This document shows positions 51,637 to 63,395 of a DNA stretch of 64,000 bases, piece by piece (positions within the stretch are counted from its first letter, which is position 1; each line of letters opens with the position of its first letter). Position numbers and translations under genes: made by a program. Below the pieces are notes generated by a model. The model did no database searches, was not told where the DNA came from, and saw nothing but the letters and a program-made list of their open reading frames with translations. Source of the stretch: Ptiloglossa arizonensis (lineage: Eukaryota > Arthropoda > Insecta > Hymenoptera > Colletidae); assembly GCF_051014685.1 (NCBI RefSeq), contig NC_135051.1, positions 17,937,557 to 18,001,556 of the forward strand, in the 5' to 3' direction.

Positions 51637-52164
51637 CACGTCGAGGCACTCGGCCGAGACTGTCTCTTCGGGCGCATCCCCCACCTCCGGTCCAAGTACT
51701 CGACAAGAAGAAACACGCACGATTTTGCGGTCTCGTGGATCGCTGCTGGCGGGCTTAGGGATGCTTTCTGTACGATTCTATCGCTCTGTTAATACTGTCA
51801 CGTTGTTGGAAATATAATAGATAATGGTAAATTGATATAATTGGGGGAATTCCCTATTCGAGTCAGACATTTTAAAAGCTTTGACGTGTCGCACGAGCGT
51901 AGTATTCAATACGCAATATTTTGATCGATGTAAATACACCGATGGTGACGAATTGAACGAATTTCGGGAACCAAAGTCCTGCAACTATACGGCGTACGTT
52001 CGAACATTGTACGCGTATACTTTTACTTTCTTTTCTCCGATAAATACTGTATTAATATTATTTTTCTTTATTTAATGTACAATATGTAAACTATGTACTC
52101 AAAAGTGTGTTATTATTACCATATTTTCTAATCAGCGAATTACATTTTCCAATGTTTCATTAGT
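51637..52164. other. Upstream flank of the minus-strand promoter
   Basis: CpG-rich to about 51750, then AT-rich unique sequence. No gene or repeat was recognised. Confidence 0.45.
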
Positions 52165-52320
52165 TACCACACGTTAGAAATTAATTTTTATCACACATTA
52201 GAAATTTATTTTTATTACACATTAGAAATTAATTTTTATCACATATTAGAAATTAATTTTTATCACACATTAGAAATTAATTTTTATCACACATTGGAAA
52301 TTAATTTTTATCACACGTTA
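52165..52320. repeat. 24-bp tandem repeat, about six copies
   Basis: ATTAGAAATTAATTTTTATC followed by ACAC is repeated with few changes, so the array is young or homogenised. Confidence 0.93.
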
Positions 52321-53094
52321 AGAAATGTAAAGCGAGAGGTAAATATTCGTCGCTGTTCGTTCTTTGGTGAGGATTGCGCTGCTTGAAATAATTAAAAGAA
52401 TTATCCATTGAAACGACTTTGTAACGCAATAGTGGGTTATCTTAATACCTGTATTACGGCGTTACAGGTTGGATACTCGGTAATAATTAAATCTTTTTTT
52501 TACCTTTCCTTTTCCTTTTTTCTTTTTCAATTATATCGCACGAACGGAATGATAATTATTCCCCGGAGAATAATATCAACGTTCGCTGCCTCGATTCATC
52601 GTGTTTATGGAAGACCGGCGACACGTATACCGCCGGCCACTGGCTGTAGTAGCTGAATGATAACGGCAACAAATATTGCTTGTGTTTACCGGCAATAAGA
52701 AACAATTACGAGCGTAACGAGCGTCTTCTCGGTAGCGTGAACGAATATTTTCCTTCGCTTTTGAAGAGATCGAAGCGGAGAGAGGGATGTTATGAAATTG
52801 TGAAATTGTTTTGCTTTCGTTTCGTCGGAATCGCTGAAACTTCCAACAAAATTTTCTGTATCAGCCGGTGGGAGGAAATTTCCCAAAATTTGCACATATT
52901 TCGTTCGGTCTCTTCTCTTCACGGTTTACACTTAACGTAACGAGAAAATCTATGACGTGAATGCTAAAACGTCTAAAAAAGATGTCATCTAAGTCTCCTG
53001 TTTTCGTTCAGACAGCGGTGCATATTTTAAGCGATTTGTACGCCGAGATGACATTTTGATTCGACTTGAGACGTTACACTGTGACAAGATAAAA
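52321..53094. other. Unique sequence, no gene recognised
   Basis: Frames of 60-86 codons on both strands have no domain. Confidence 0.45.
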
Positions 53095-53285
53095 TGCACT
53101 CTAACGAATTCTTTGCAACGGTATCGAATTCAATTTTCTTTTCAACGAACAAAACGAATAACAAAACTTCGAAATATAAAATCGTGCAAGAAAACAAACT
53201 TTGACAAATTCTTTGCAACGTTATTGAATTTAATTTTCTTTTCAACGAACAAAACGAATAACAAAACTTCGAAACGTAATCGTCC
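53095..53285. repeat. Direct duplication, period about 101 bp
   Basis: TTCTTTGCAACG begins at 53109 and 53210, each followed by ATTTTCTTTTCAACGAACAA and AACGAATAACAAAACTTCGA. The copies are nearly identical over about 75 bases. Confidence 0.9.
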
Positions 53286-54164
53286 AAGAAAACAAAATGG
53301 CTACACGTTTATTGAATCGTTTTACGTACCGCGACGCGACAAATTCAATTTGTAATAATTAATTTCGTAATTTTTCACTGCTACGATTCGAAGCTTTGTA
53401 CCTTTACATTTAGTGGATTACTCGGGCCACGATTTTAAGGTTATAGGTCGTTTTTGAACAATTTTCTTCATCAAATAAAAAGAAATTGTTGGTAAAAGTT
53501 TCCGATCGTACGAAACTCAGATTTTTAGCGATCAAGAGAGACACGTAGCTACTAAATGCTACAAGTTCCCTCGTAACTTCGTGTCTTATGAAACAAGTTG
53601 CCCGGACAGTCTGCGTTCCGACAAATAGAACAAATGTGCGCCAGGCAAACCAGAAAATCCCGAATGCAGGCGAAGTTCCGCGCGCTGAAAACATTTTCGT
53701 CGGTATCACGAGCGACGATAAAAAAAAAAAGAACTCTCATTGATAATAATGATAAGTACCGCATGACCCGCGAGATTAGCTCCTCCATAGACGAGATTGC
53801 ATAGTGCAAACAATAGCTGATACACGGCGCGAAAACATAGGAAGTTATCGCGGCAAAACACCTTTCGAACTATCTAAATAATCATAATTCATTTCATAAT
53901 CCCGTTCGGTGAATACCGCGTCTAACGATCATTATTTATCTTCAACTCGACGGACTACGGAATATCGTTTGCTTGTTGCTCAACGCCTACCGGTACGTAC
54001 GTTAATTTACATTTTTTATTTTAAAAAATCAGTGGTTCGCCGAGTACTCGTGCAATATGATTTTTATAACAACACGGTGGAACCTTTATTATCCGTTTCG
54101 TTGGGAGAAGTGTCCTTGTAGACTGACCCTTTGCGGAGTAATAACGACGAAGTGATGAATTTAA
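53286..54164. other. Unique sequence, no gene recognised
   Basis: Frames of 60-99 codons only (for example 53410-53709 minus), with no recognisable domain. Confidence 0.45.
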
Positions 54165-54505
54165 AAATTTTTAAACGAAACTAAAATTTTTGTATAAAAT
54201 TAAGATCTTAGAATTTTTAAACGAAACTAAAACTTTTGAATAAAATAAAAATCTTAGAATCTTTAAACGAAACTAAAATTTTTAAGTAAAATTCAAATCT
54301 TAGAATTTTTAAATAAAATTCAAATGTTGGAATTTTTAAATAAAATTCAAATCTTAGAATTTTTAAATAAAATTCAAATCTTAGAATTATTAAATAAAAT
54401 TCAAATCATAGAATTTTTAAATAAAATTTGTCCTTAGTACTAAGAATAGGTAACTGTGTGTTCTTTACCTTATTTTTTAATCTTCTTTTTTATTCTTCTG
54501 ATAAA
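54165..54505. repeat. AATCTTAGAATTTTTAAATA array plus tail (block 1)
   Basis: Units of about 26-27 bp occur about nine times. The array is followed by GTACTAAGAATAGGTAACTG and TTATTTTTTAATCTTC. Array and tail together are repeated at 55320-55680. Confidence 0.9.
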
Positions 54506-55319
54506 TAGTATATCGGTACGAAATTATTTGAAAAATAATTAATTGATCTCAATTTGAAAAAGAAGAGAAATATACCCAAATTTCACCATCGAGGAATACA
54601 AATCACTATCGAAGTTGGATACCGATCGAGTAACGTGTGATTCTTTGGTTTTAGATAATCGATTAATTCGCCGAAATCGTTTCGAGACGTAATCGAACCA
54701 ACTATTCCGAACATGTAATATTAATCGAGTTCAATTACTCAAGCACTTCGAGTTGATCGCAATCTTTACAATGTCTAAACTTTATCGCTTACGAAACATT
54801 GTTTACCTCGACGTGCGCAGTTATGTTTCGAGTTATGGTACAGTCAGCGGAATGAGAAATTAATGAGAATACTATACGTCGAACGAGAAACATTTCGAGC
54901 CACGGTTGTCGAACAACGGTGCCTATATTTTCTTCGAAGGTGGTTCCATTTCGACCTTTCTTCCAATAACATCGTGCAGAACGCACTATAGTTCCGCTCG
55001 GTCCATTGTGCGTTCACGTTCCAACAACAAGAACATAAAAGAACCAAATATAGGCTCCGGTGATTTTTAAACGTTCTTAACGCGCATTCGAGATTCTTCT
55101 GCGCTAGATGTTCTTACGTTTCTTTGAAAATATATTTTATCTTTACCGATCCGGTACCGAGACGACGAATCCATCCATCGGAAAATTGCACGATTGTTTC
55201 ACCTGGAAAATTTCTATAAGAATGAAAATACACTGCTTCAAAAATTCATCGTACGCTATCATTTAAAAGACATTTCAAGATGATTAGTCTTGTCGCTTTT
55301 TCTTTTTTTGTAAAATTAC
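54506..55319. other. Unique spacer between two related arrays
   Basis: No gene was recognised. Frames of 65-67 codons near 54789-55047 overlap and have no domain. Confidence 0.45.
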
Positions 55320-55680
55320 AATTGTATAAATTAAAATCTTAGAAATTTTAAATAAAACTAAAACTTTTTAAAATTAAAAACTTAAAATTTTGTAAATGGA
55401 ACTAAAATTTTTAAATAAAATTGAAATCTTACAATTTTTAAATAAAACTAAAATTTTTAAATAAAATTAAAATCTTAGAAATTTTAAGTAAAATTAAAAT
55501 CTTAGAAATTTTAAATAAAATTAAAATCTTAGAAATTTTAAATAAAATTAAAATCTTAGAAATTTTAAACAAAATTAAAATCTTGGAAATTTTTCTGCAA
55601 TTAGTGTGTCTTTTGTACTAAGAATAGATAACCGTGTGTCCTTTATCTTATTTTTTAATCTTCCTTTTTATTCTTCCTGT
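55320..55680. repeat. AATCTTAGAAATTTTAAATA array plus tail (block 2)
   Basis: Same unit and same downstream tail (GTACTAAGAATAGATAACCG, TTATTTTTTAATCTTCC) as the block at 54165-54505, in the same orientation about 1.17 kb away. Confidence 0.9.
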
Positions 55681-56104
55681 GCAAGGAAGGTCTCGAAATT
55701 ACTCAAATTCTTGTGCCGCAAACAGTTAACGAAGTTTCGGGGTTACGCGAAGGCGGACGTGCAAACCGGCGGTAACAATTGGTCAATTCGTCCGCGCCCA
55801 ATTAGAGAATTGCAGCGATGAAAATACCGACTCGCTCTTAATTCGATTCAGCCAATTAACTCTTTCTCTCTCTCTAGGCAGCGTTCGCGCGATGTTCGGG
55901 TAGGCGAACTTCTGCGCTGTGGAACAGGCGCGACAAAAACGCGCATGGTCGAGTATGGTTGCTCCACACCGGGCCAGAATTCATTCTTAGCGCAACAGAA
56001 GTGTGCAATGGACTGTGGAAAATATTCAATGGGAAATTTATTCGACAATTGTCCACGGTAATTTTCCTATAACTTTCACCGAGACCTTAGTAACGATCAG
56101 TTAT
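55681..56104. other. Unique sequence, no gene recognised
   Basis: Modest G+C, a CTCTCTCTCT tract at 55864-55876, no protein-like frame. Confidence 0.45.
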
Positions 56105-56600
56105 TATTTATCGTACTATTTCTTTTTTTTTTTAACATTCAAAGAACGAAATTTGGTGACAATGTTTCTATTTTGTAACGTAACGTACCGTGACATTAAA
56201 TTGTAATTTTTGTGTTCGTATAGTAGTATTTCTTTTTTGCTAAGTATTCAAAGAACGAAAATTGGTGACAATGTTTCTATTTGTAACGTGACATTGAATT
56301 GTAATTTTTGTGTTTGTATAGTAGTATTTGTTTTTTGTTAAATATTCAAAGAACGAAATTTGTTGACAATGTTTCTATTTTGTAACGTGACATTGAATCG
56401 TAATCTTTGTGTTCGTACAGTAGTATTTTTTTTTTCTAAATATTCAAAGAACGAAAATTGTTGACAATGTTTCTATTTTGTAACGTGACATTGAATCGTA
56501 ATCTTTGTGTTTGTACAGTAGTATTTTTTTCTTCTAAATATTCAAAGAACGAAATTTGTTGACAATGTTTCAATTTAGTAACGTAACGTGACATTGAACT
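56105..56600. repeat. Tandem repeat of about 100 bp, five copies
   Basis: ATTCAAAGAACGAAAWTTGK and TTGACAATGTTTCTATTTTG, then AACGTGACATTGAATYGTAA, recur five times with short T-tracts between units. Copies three and four are nearly identical. Confidence 0.93.
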
Positions 56601-57529
56601 ATAATTTTTATGTTTTTTTTGAATCGCATAGTGAATACCACGATCGTCAAAATTGTCATCTCCGAAGAATAAAAAAAGATACTCTTTCTATTTCATAACG
56701 TTCTATTTAATCACCATTCCCGGTGTGATACAATCGCAGCATAATTAAAGTGCATCCCTTTCAAATGCATAATGCAACCGCGCGGAATGTTTCTCAAACG
56801 GGTTCGAATATTCCGTTCAAACGGTGAAACGATTTTTATTTATTACATTCTTGACTCGTTCGCTTGGATACCACGTCCCGTGAATAAAGAAAGTTAATTC
56901 AAGGGAATGGGAACGTATCGAGCACGAGTCATCGATTAATTAACGTCCCCTGTGTATTATTTCCCCCCTTGTCGCGTGTCTTTTCGTTCTTACGGTTTCC
57001 TTGTTCAATTTTACACGTGTACCTGAAGCTGTTCTCGTACACGGGTTAGAAAACATTCGTACACGTCCACAGAAAAAAAACACACACACACACGCACGCA
57101 TACTTGGACACTTCGAGAAGTACTCCTACGAATTACCAACGACCCAATTCCCTTCGGGGAACTGGCTGTTGACGGGCTCGGTCGACGAGTAGTCGGATCA
57201 TCCTGTTGTTCCACGTGAATTAGGTCAAAGTCATATCATCGCGGCGAAAAAGTGTCTCGCGTCGCGGCCGTGAATCGAGCGATGCCTAACATCGTCGTCG
57301 GTTGCATAATCGAATTCGTGAGCGGTGCGTGCCGTCGGAAGTCAATGTTTCGATGATGATGAACGCCGAAGGGAACGATTAGGTCACCTAAACGCTATAA
57401 ATGTCGACGATGAATAGGTATTTTAAAAGTTAACAAAAGGGAAGGTTAATTTATGAATACCATTGGTTGGCTATTTCGATAATTGTCAGGGAATATTGTA
57501 GGCAAAGACACCGTTGATAATTGAGTAAT
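56601..57529. other. Unique sequence, CpG-rich at 57040-57340
   Basis: A CACACACACACGCACGC tract lies near 57081. No gene was recognised. Confidence 0.45.
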
Positions 57530-57957
57530 TTTTAAAAAAAAAAGTTTGTAATAAATCAAATTGATCCCTTTGGTAAATTGTTTAATATTAAAACTATCGA
57601 CAATGAACGTATTCCTATTTGTTTCAGATCATATGGGTGTTTTAGAAGTTAGAAAAAGGGGAAATTAATTTATGAGTAAGTTTAAAAAAAAAGTTTGTAA
57701 TAAATGAGAATTGATCCCTTTGGTAAATTGTTTAATATTAAAACTACCGACAATGAACGTATTTCTATTTGTCTTGAATTATATAAGTATCTTGGAAGTT
57801 ATATGGGGAAAGTGCAAATTAATTTATACCATTTATTTGTACCATTAGTTGTCTACTTCGAATTGTCCACGAATATTGTAGGCACTGTTAATAATTAGAT
57901 AATTTAAAAAGAAAATGTTCGAAACGGGTGAAATTGACCCCTTTGGTGGTTCTATTG
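57530..57957. repeat. Direct repeat of about 150-200 bp, two copies and a fragment
   Basis: AAGTTTGTAATAAAT, then TTGATCCCTTTGGTAAATTG and AACTAYCGACAATGAACG, occur at about 57543-57620 and 57690-57760. A degenerate fragment (GAAATTGACCCCTTTGGTGG) at about 57930 adjoins the piggyBac remnant. Confidence 0.88.
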
Positions 57958-57961
57958 TTAA

Positions 57962-58534
57962 CACTTGCTGGGTCCATTTGGACCCCGATGTAAACTCACA
58001 TAAGATTATGTGAATATGTATTAGATGTGTATTATATGAATTGATTATTTTTACAAAATATTATACGAATAATAATGAATGAAACAAACGTGTGTGTATG
58101 TATGTGTGTGTGTGTGCAAACATTATGTACACTGCATGTATGGTTTTGACAATTATTACACTTAACTCTGTACATATTGTCATTTCCAGTAGACGTTTAA
58201 CATCTTCTTTCTCAATCCATTAGATTTGTTGGTTTTATTATTTTATGATCTGTAGATTCAAGTACATTTATTACTTCTTTAGACAAAGATATACTATTAT
58301 TTTCAAATTCGTTTGCTCTCTTATCATTGTTTTCTGATATCAGCTCCTGACCTAATTTTTCAAGAAAGTTCTTTCTTTTTATGTGCATTGACTTCACAAT
58401 ACGGTACATTACAGTACCATTACCGTTTGCCCAAGTTCGATTTTTCATACGCTTTATATGCAGCTATATTGACGTAGTTCTCGAAGAGAGTAGTACACTG
58501 GGTCCGTACGGACCCGGGCATCGTCGTCCGAGTG
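57962..58534 (-). mobile_element. Degenerate piggyBac-family transposon, internally deleted
   Basis: The left end has a TTAA at 57958-57961, then CACTTGCTGGGTCC and a short hairpin (GGGTCC...GGACCC). The right end repeats this inverted: GGGTCCGTACGGACCC at about 58499-58514, then sequence ending GAGTGTTGAA, where the TTAA has decayed to TTGA (about 58535-58538). TTAA targets and hairpin-bearing ends are typical of piggyBac elements. About 570 bp remain, against over 2 kb for an intact element, and they hold the 3' end of the transposase on the minus strand. A GT-rich microsatellite (58091-58115) lies inside. Confidence 0.75.
58112..58497 (-). pseudogene. piggyBac transposase C-terminal fragment, frameshifted
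   Basis: Three minus-strand frames carry pieces of one piggyBac-type C-terminus in the right order. First is a segment reading LFENYVNIAAYKAYEK (about 58490-58440), like the conserved end of the DDE catalytic domain. Next is a frame from 58448 with RKNFLEKLGQELI (about 58374-58335). Last is a Cys/His-rich stretch, KCNNCQNHTCSVHNVC (about 58163-58116), like the terminal zinc-binding domain of these transposases. At least two frameshifts separate them, and the catalytic core is missing, so the copy cannot be active. Family assignment rests on remembered motifs, not a search. Confidence 0.7.
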
Positions 58535-60164
58535 TTGAAACACGTTCGTTGCGGAACACGAAACGTGTTTTTACCGGTGATATCTTTTTCATTTACATAA
58601 ATTAACGTAGTCGAGGTCTGACGAAAGAAAAAAAAAAAAGAAAAAGAAAAGAAGAAATAGAACGTAAATAGATCACCAAAGCAAAAAAAGGGTAGTGTAA
58701 ATCGCGAAACTGTAGAGATAAGGAAGTGAGCATACTTCCTCCTCAACGTACGTGTTTACCGCGTAATATCACTTAAATATTATTATATTCGTTTTTTTTT
58801 TTTTTTTTATCTTCGAAGAAAAATTAATTTCGATACTTTTCTCCCGTTCATCCATTATTTATCTAAACAGAAAATAATCGGATAAAAGGTAATCAACGAT
58901 AGAAGATATCAGGGATTCGTTCTCAAGTTGTAAATTTATTATTTTTATTAATCCTCTTGATTTATTGTCTATATATAAATTTTATTGCTTTATCGCTGGC
59001 AACAAACGGTACGACACAGCCGTAGAAATTACACCGTTTAAAAATGAAATCGCAAACTCGCTGCATACGTATATATTTACATTCCATACGTTTACACGCG
59101 GTCCACCGCAAATTCATTTCGCACTATTGTTTTAAGAGTTTCACATCGGCTGCGTTCCAGCGGGTTTATTTACGTTTATCGAATGTGTGCCACACCGGGA
59201 CAAGTACCCGTTCGGTAATTATTAATGATTATACAGCCGCGATGATATCTTCGTTACAATTTATATTAAGTTTGCTCAATATGTCCCGCTCCAGATAGGA
59301 TAAAATTAACCGTTGAAGTTATGTTGTTGATAATAGATGTAATACCAATTGAGAACGGGGCGAGTTAATACGAATAAGGACTACTCGGCTACCGAAAGAA
59401 AGTTACAAGTCGTACAAACGGGCTCGCACGGAAGTAGTTATAGTTCTTTAACTATCTAATGGAATAATTTTGCTCCGGCAGACAGACTTCTATCAACGCC
59501 AGGAGCTTTATCAGCCGGTTGCTTATCACCGACCTCACGTACTCCGGAGGACAGGTTTATGGCTTGGCTACTGGAAGCGCGGAACGAGCCTATCTCATTT
59601 ACCTCGAAGACGCGACGCATCGTTACGTACGGTTTTTCCCTACGTGTTGGTACGTGTACGTGTGGGTTTGCGTGCTCTCTTCCACGTACCGTGGAAGTCA
59701 TTTTCGGTTAACAGCGATCGAACAGCTACGTCGTTTCTCGTTTCGTTGGAACCGTGACGAGACAAAGAGACGGGAAGACGAAAGCGTGCAAACACACTAG
59801 GACGATTTTTCACCGACGCCTTGTCGCTGATTTTGATCGAAGCTGCGAACGGGATTCGAGACACGTGTACCGGAGGTAAACACCGTTGATTCGTCGTCGA
59901 CGCCGCGAAACCGTTTTACGTCGACGAACACACGGACGAGAATCACGCGGGGGAAGCGAATCTCATTTGTACGGGGCGGTTGGTTCGTGACGTGCGGATT
60001 GAAATTCGCTGTTGAATTTAATAACGACCAGACGCTCTGTATTCAGGGCGATGTTCGATATTTAGTTTTTATACCGTCTGTACGTTTCTATCGGGGTCGG
60101 AATCATTGGGGGTTAGAGGGCTTGGGAGTAGAATCTTTGGGGATAGAATTTTTTGGTAGTGGTG
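58535..60164. other. Unique sequence with CpG-rich islet (59460-60080)
   Basis: A purine tract lies at 58621-58655 and a T-run at 58792-58809. Overlapping frames on both strands at 59456-59864 lack recognisable domains. Possible regulatory islet. Confidence 0.4.
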
Positions 60165-61100
60165 TTTGAGATCGAAGCTCGTGGGAAGAGGATTTTTGAA
60201 AGTAGAGTCTTTGGAAATAGAATGTTTGGGATTAGAGTCTTTGGAAATAGAATATTTGGGATTAGGGTATCTGGAAATTGAATGTTTGGGATTAGAGTCT
60301 TTGGAGATTGAATCTTTGAATATAGAGTCTTTGGAAATAAAATGTTTGGGATTAGAGTCTTTGGAAATAGAATATTTGGGATTAGAGTCTTTGAATATAG
60401 AGTCTTTGGAAATAGAATCTTTGAATATAGAGTCTTTGAATATAGAGTCTTTGGAAATAGAATTTTTGAATATAGAGCCTTTGGAAATAGAATCTTTAAA
60501 TAGAGAGTCTTTGGAAATAGAATTTTTAAATAGAGAATCTTTGGAAATAAAATATTTGGGATTAGAGTCTTTGGAAATAGAATCTTTGAATATAGAGTTT
60601 TTGGAAATAGAATCTTTAAATATAGAGTCTTTGGAAATAGAATCTTGGAATATAGAGTCTTTGGAAATAGAATCTTTGAATATAGAGTCTTTGAGTATGG
60701 AGTCTTTGGGTATAGAGTCTTTGAGTATAGAGTCTTTGAATATAGAGTCTTTGAGTATAGAGTCTTTGGGTATAGAGTCTTTGAGTATAGAGTCTTTGAG
60801 TATAGAGTCTTTGAGTGTAGAATATTTAAAGATAGAGTTTTTGGCACTAGAGGCTTTAGGAATAGAATTTTTGGGATTGAAGTCTGTGGGAAAAGAGTCT
60901 TTGAGAATAGAGTTTTCAGAGCCAGATTCTTTAGAATTAGAGTTTTTGGAAATAGAGTCTTTGGCTATAGAATTTTTAAAAAGAGAGTCTTTGGGACTAG
61001 AGGCCTTGGGAATAGAAGCTTCAAAATTAGAATCTTTGAAACTAAAACCTTCTCTACTAGAGTCTTTGAAACCAAAGCCTTGTAACTGGACTATTTGGGA
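60165..61100. repeat. 15-bp minisatellite, GAGTCTTTGGAAATA units
   Basis: About 60 units, all 15 bp or multiples, so frames stay open on both strands: plus 60166-61104 (312 codons, E-S-L-E-I pentapeptides) and minus 60113-60847 (K-T-L-Y-S type). The plus frame opens at a TTG. Its first ATG is only at about 60697. Variants (GGAAATA, GAATATA, GAGTATA, GGGATTA) cluster in blocks, as expected from local slippage. I regard it as non-coding. Confidence 0.93.
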
Positions 61101-62012
61101 ATAGAGTTTTTAACAATAGTGTCTTTGGGACTGTAGTCCCAATAGAAAATACAAAGCAAAAAAGAAACAAAATAGATATCTTCCGTTTAGAGCTATCTGT
61201 GTGTAACGAAGACACATTATCAACTCATCTTTCCACAACATTCTGGAATAACAATTTTCAAAAAGGACCCAAAAGCTATCAAGTCGAAATCTCGTGCTTC
61301 TTATTATTACCATTTATCGAAGAATATCGCATCGTTAATACCGACTTGCGATTCCAGGCTGGAAAATCACCAAGAGAGATAAAAATCTCGACTTCCACTT
61401 TTATCGAACGAATAGGTGGTCGTACAAGAAACAATAACTGTACTTGTATCGTGGAGGGATTAAAGACGCTTCGCAGGGCCTCTCGTAATCGCGTCTTTGC
61501 GAGCGTTGACTTATTAAAAAAAAATAACGCCGTCATCGAGGCGATCGTTATCTGAAATCTGATGCAATCGTCCTAGCCTTTTTGTCGCTACTCTGATTAA
61601 TAACCCGATTTCGATCCGTCGGGTCAAAATCGGTTCCAAGAATCCGCGACACTCGATCTTGCCGAGTGTCACGAACAAAGTATAATTGGATACCGACTGT
61701 CGTTTATAAACCGTTATCGATTTTTTTTCACCATGCTTGTAACGATATTAATTGGACGAGTGTCATCGCAAAACTTTCGAAGACCCGATTATGCGAGAAT
61801 CTTTTAAGCTCGCGATAAAACGTTCTCATCGCTCATTCGTTTGATATCCAAGTAAATTCTATTCGTAGAGAACACGTACACCAAATACGTTAGTTAATCA
61901 CATTACGACCATCTTGTATAATTTCTTTCTCATCGTCGAATCAATTTCCAATTAAGGGGTACAAGAAATTTATTTTTTATTTTTCTCCTTCGTTTACGGT
62001 AAGTAGGTTCTA
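61101..62012. other. Unique sequence, no gene recognised
   Basis: Plus frame 61199-61555 (118 codons) has ordinary composition but no domain I recognise and overlaps a minus-strand frame. Low-weight coding candidate. Confidence 0.4.
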
Positions 62013-62146
62013 TTTATTAGAAAGTCGTTTCGTTTTTTTTTTTTTTTTTGGTGAAAATGAAACACGATTTTTTAGAGCGTGTGAACATTTTGTTAAATTC
62101 TATATTCTCCATTTTGGAAAACGAAATCACTTTCCGAACAACCCAA
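62013..62146. mobile_element. Mariner-derived MITE, copy 2 (decayed left end)
   Basis: It has the same internal sequence and size as the 31-kb copy (134 bp) and TA at 62011-62012 and 62147-62148. The right end is well preserved (CTTTCCGAACAACCCAA). The left end has lost several bases (TTTATTAGAAAGTCG). A T-tract of about 20 lies just inside the left end. It is non-coding. Confidence 0.8.
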
Positions 62147-62664
62147 TAGATTCGATCTAGATATACAATATTAAATTTTTGTTATATCTTTCTTTTTTTT
62201 TGCTCGTTTATTTTCTGGTAAACATTTATCCTTTTTTTTCATCGTGGTAGAAGGAAAGTATTTTTTGTAATTGTCACCGAGGTGGTCCCCCCCCCCCCCC
62301 CCCCCCCAGAAACGAGGTCGAAACGTTTACAACATCCACCAGACATTTCGAAGTTGCAAAGCGCTCTCGACTGCGATACGTCAAGAGTTTGTTTAACCAA
62401 AACGTGTCCAACTGCTGAACGTGTCACACTTTCGTTGTGACACACACATCGACGCGTTTCCTTACCGAGACTCACGTTTTTAAGTTCCAGGGCCTTTTCC
62501 TTATTTGCCCGGGGCGGTCTTCAAACCGTTGTTTCGATTCACGCTGCGTAAACATTCGGCACGCAGACATGATTAATAATAAATCGTATCTAGTTGGACA
62601 CCATGTGCATAATTTCACTAAATTATTTATTTACTTACATGGGCAAAGTTTGCGAGTAGGAAAA
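62147..62664. other. Unique sequence with a 21-base C run
   Basis: Poly-C lies at 62287-62307, a likely unstable site. Frames on both strands nearby have no domain. Confidence 0.5.
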
Positions 62665-63395
62665 TTAATTTACTGTTAAAGACTGTCGAAGGAAAATTAT
62701 AGACAACTTGTAAAAAGACCAAAATTAAAGGTAAGCAAAATACTCAAGTCGAACGGAAATTTTTAATATAAAATAATTTACGTGGAAAGAAACAGTGTTA
62801 AAATATGTTGAAGAAATAATGATTTAATTCTACTGAGTGTTGAAGAAAAACAGTAAACAATCTATAAAAATACCGAAGTTAAAGAATGTAAAATATTTAA
62901 GTAGAACGGAAATTTTTAATACAAAATCATTTATGTGGAAAAAAACCGTCAAAATGTGTTAAAGGAATAATAATTTAATTCTACTAAGTAAATAGTATAT
63001 CTACTGAAATATTCTACTGGGTAAATTTAATTCCTTCAAAATAAATATTACAAAACCGTTTAAATGAAACAAAAATGTCCATCTGATAATTACGTACAAA
63101 ACAAAAAGAAGAACAATATTAAAATGTATTAAAGAAATAAAGAATTTAATCCTACCCGTAGAGACGTGTAAGAATTCCCAGCTGTATTAAAGATCCAATA
63201 ATTTAAATAATTTAACTCCACCAAAGGGGTGTGCGCAAAAAGTCCCAGAGTAAATGGCACGAGATCGTTTAAACGATGTATAAATCAATCGACGTATATA
63301 GACACGTGTCGAAAAAGTAGTATTAAAACCAGCATTAAAATGTACCGAAGCAAAAATAATATTTAATTCTATCCGAACCGGTTCGTCGTACACCT
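62665..63395. repeat. Diverged repeat, about four copies of 130-200 bp
   Basis: AACGGAAATTTTTAATAYAA and AAAATRTGTTRAAGRAATAA, then TTTAATTCTACT, recur near 62750, 62910, 63120 and 63330. The first two are clear and the last two weak. Confidence 0.75.

Noticed and set aside
60113..60847. 244-codon minus-strand frame of K-T-L-Y-S repeats
   Set aside because: Antisense reading of the 15-bp array, open only because the period is divisible by three.
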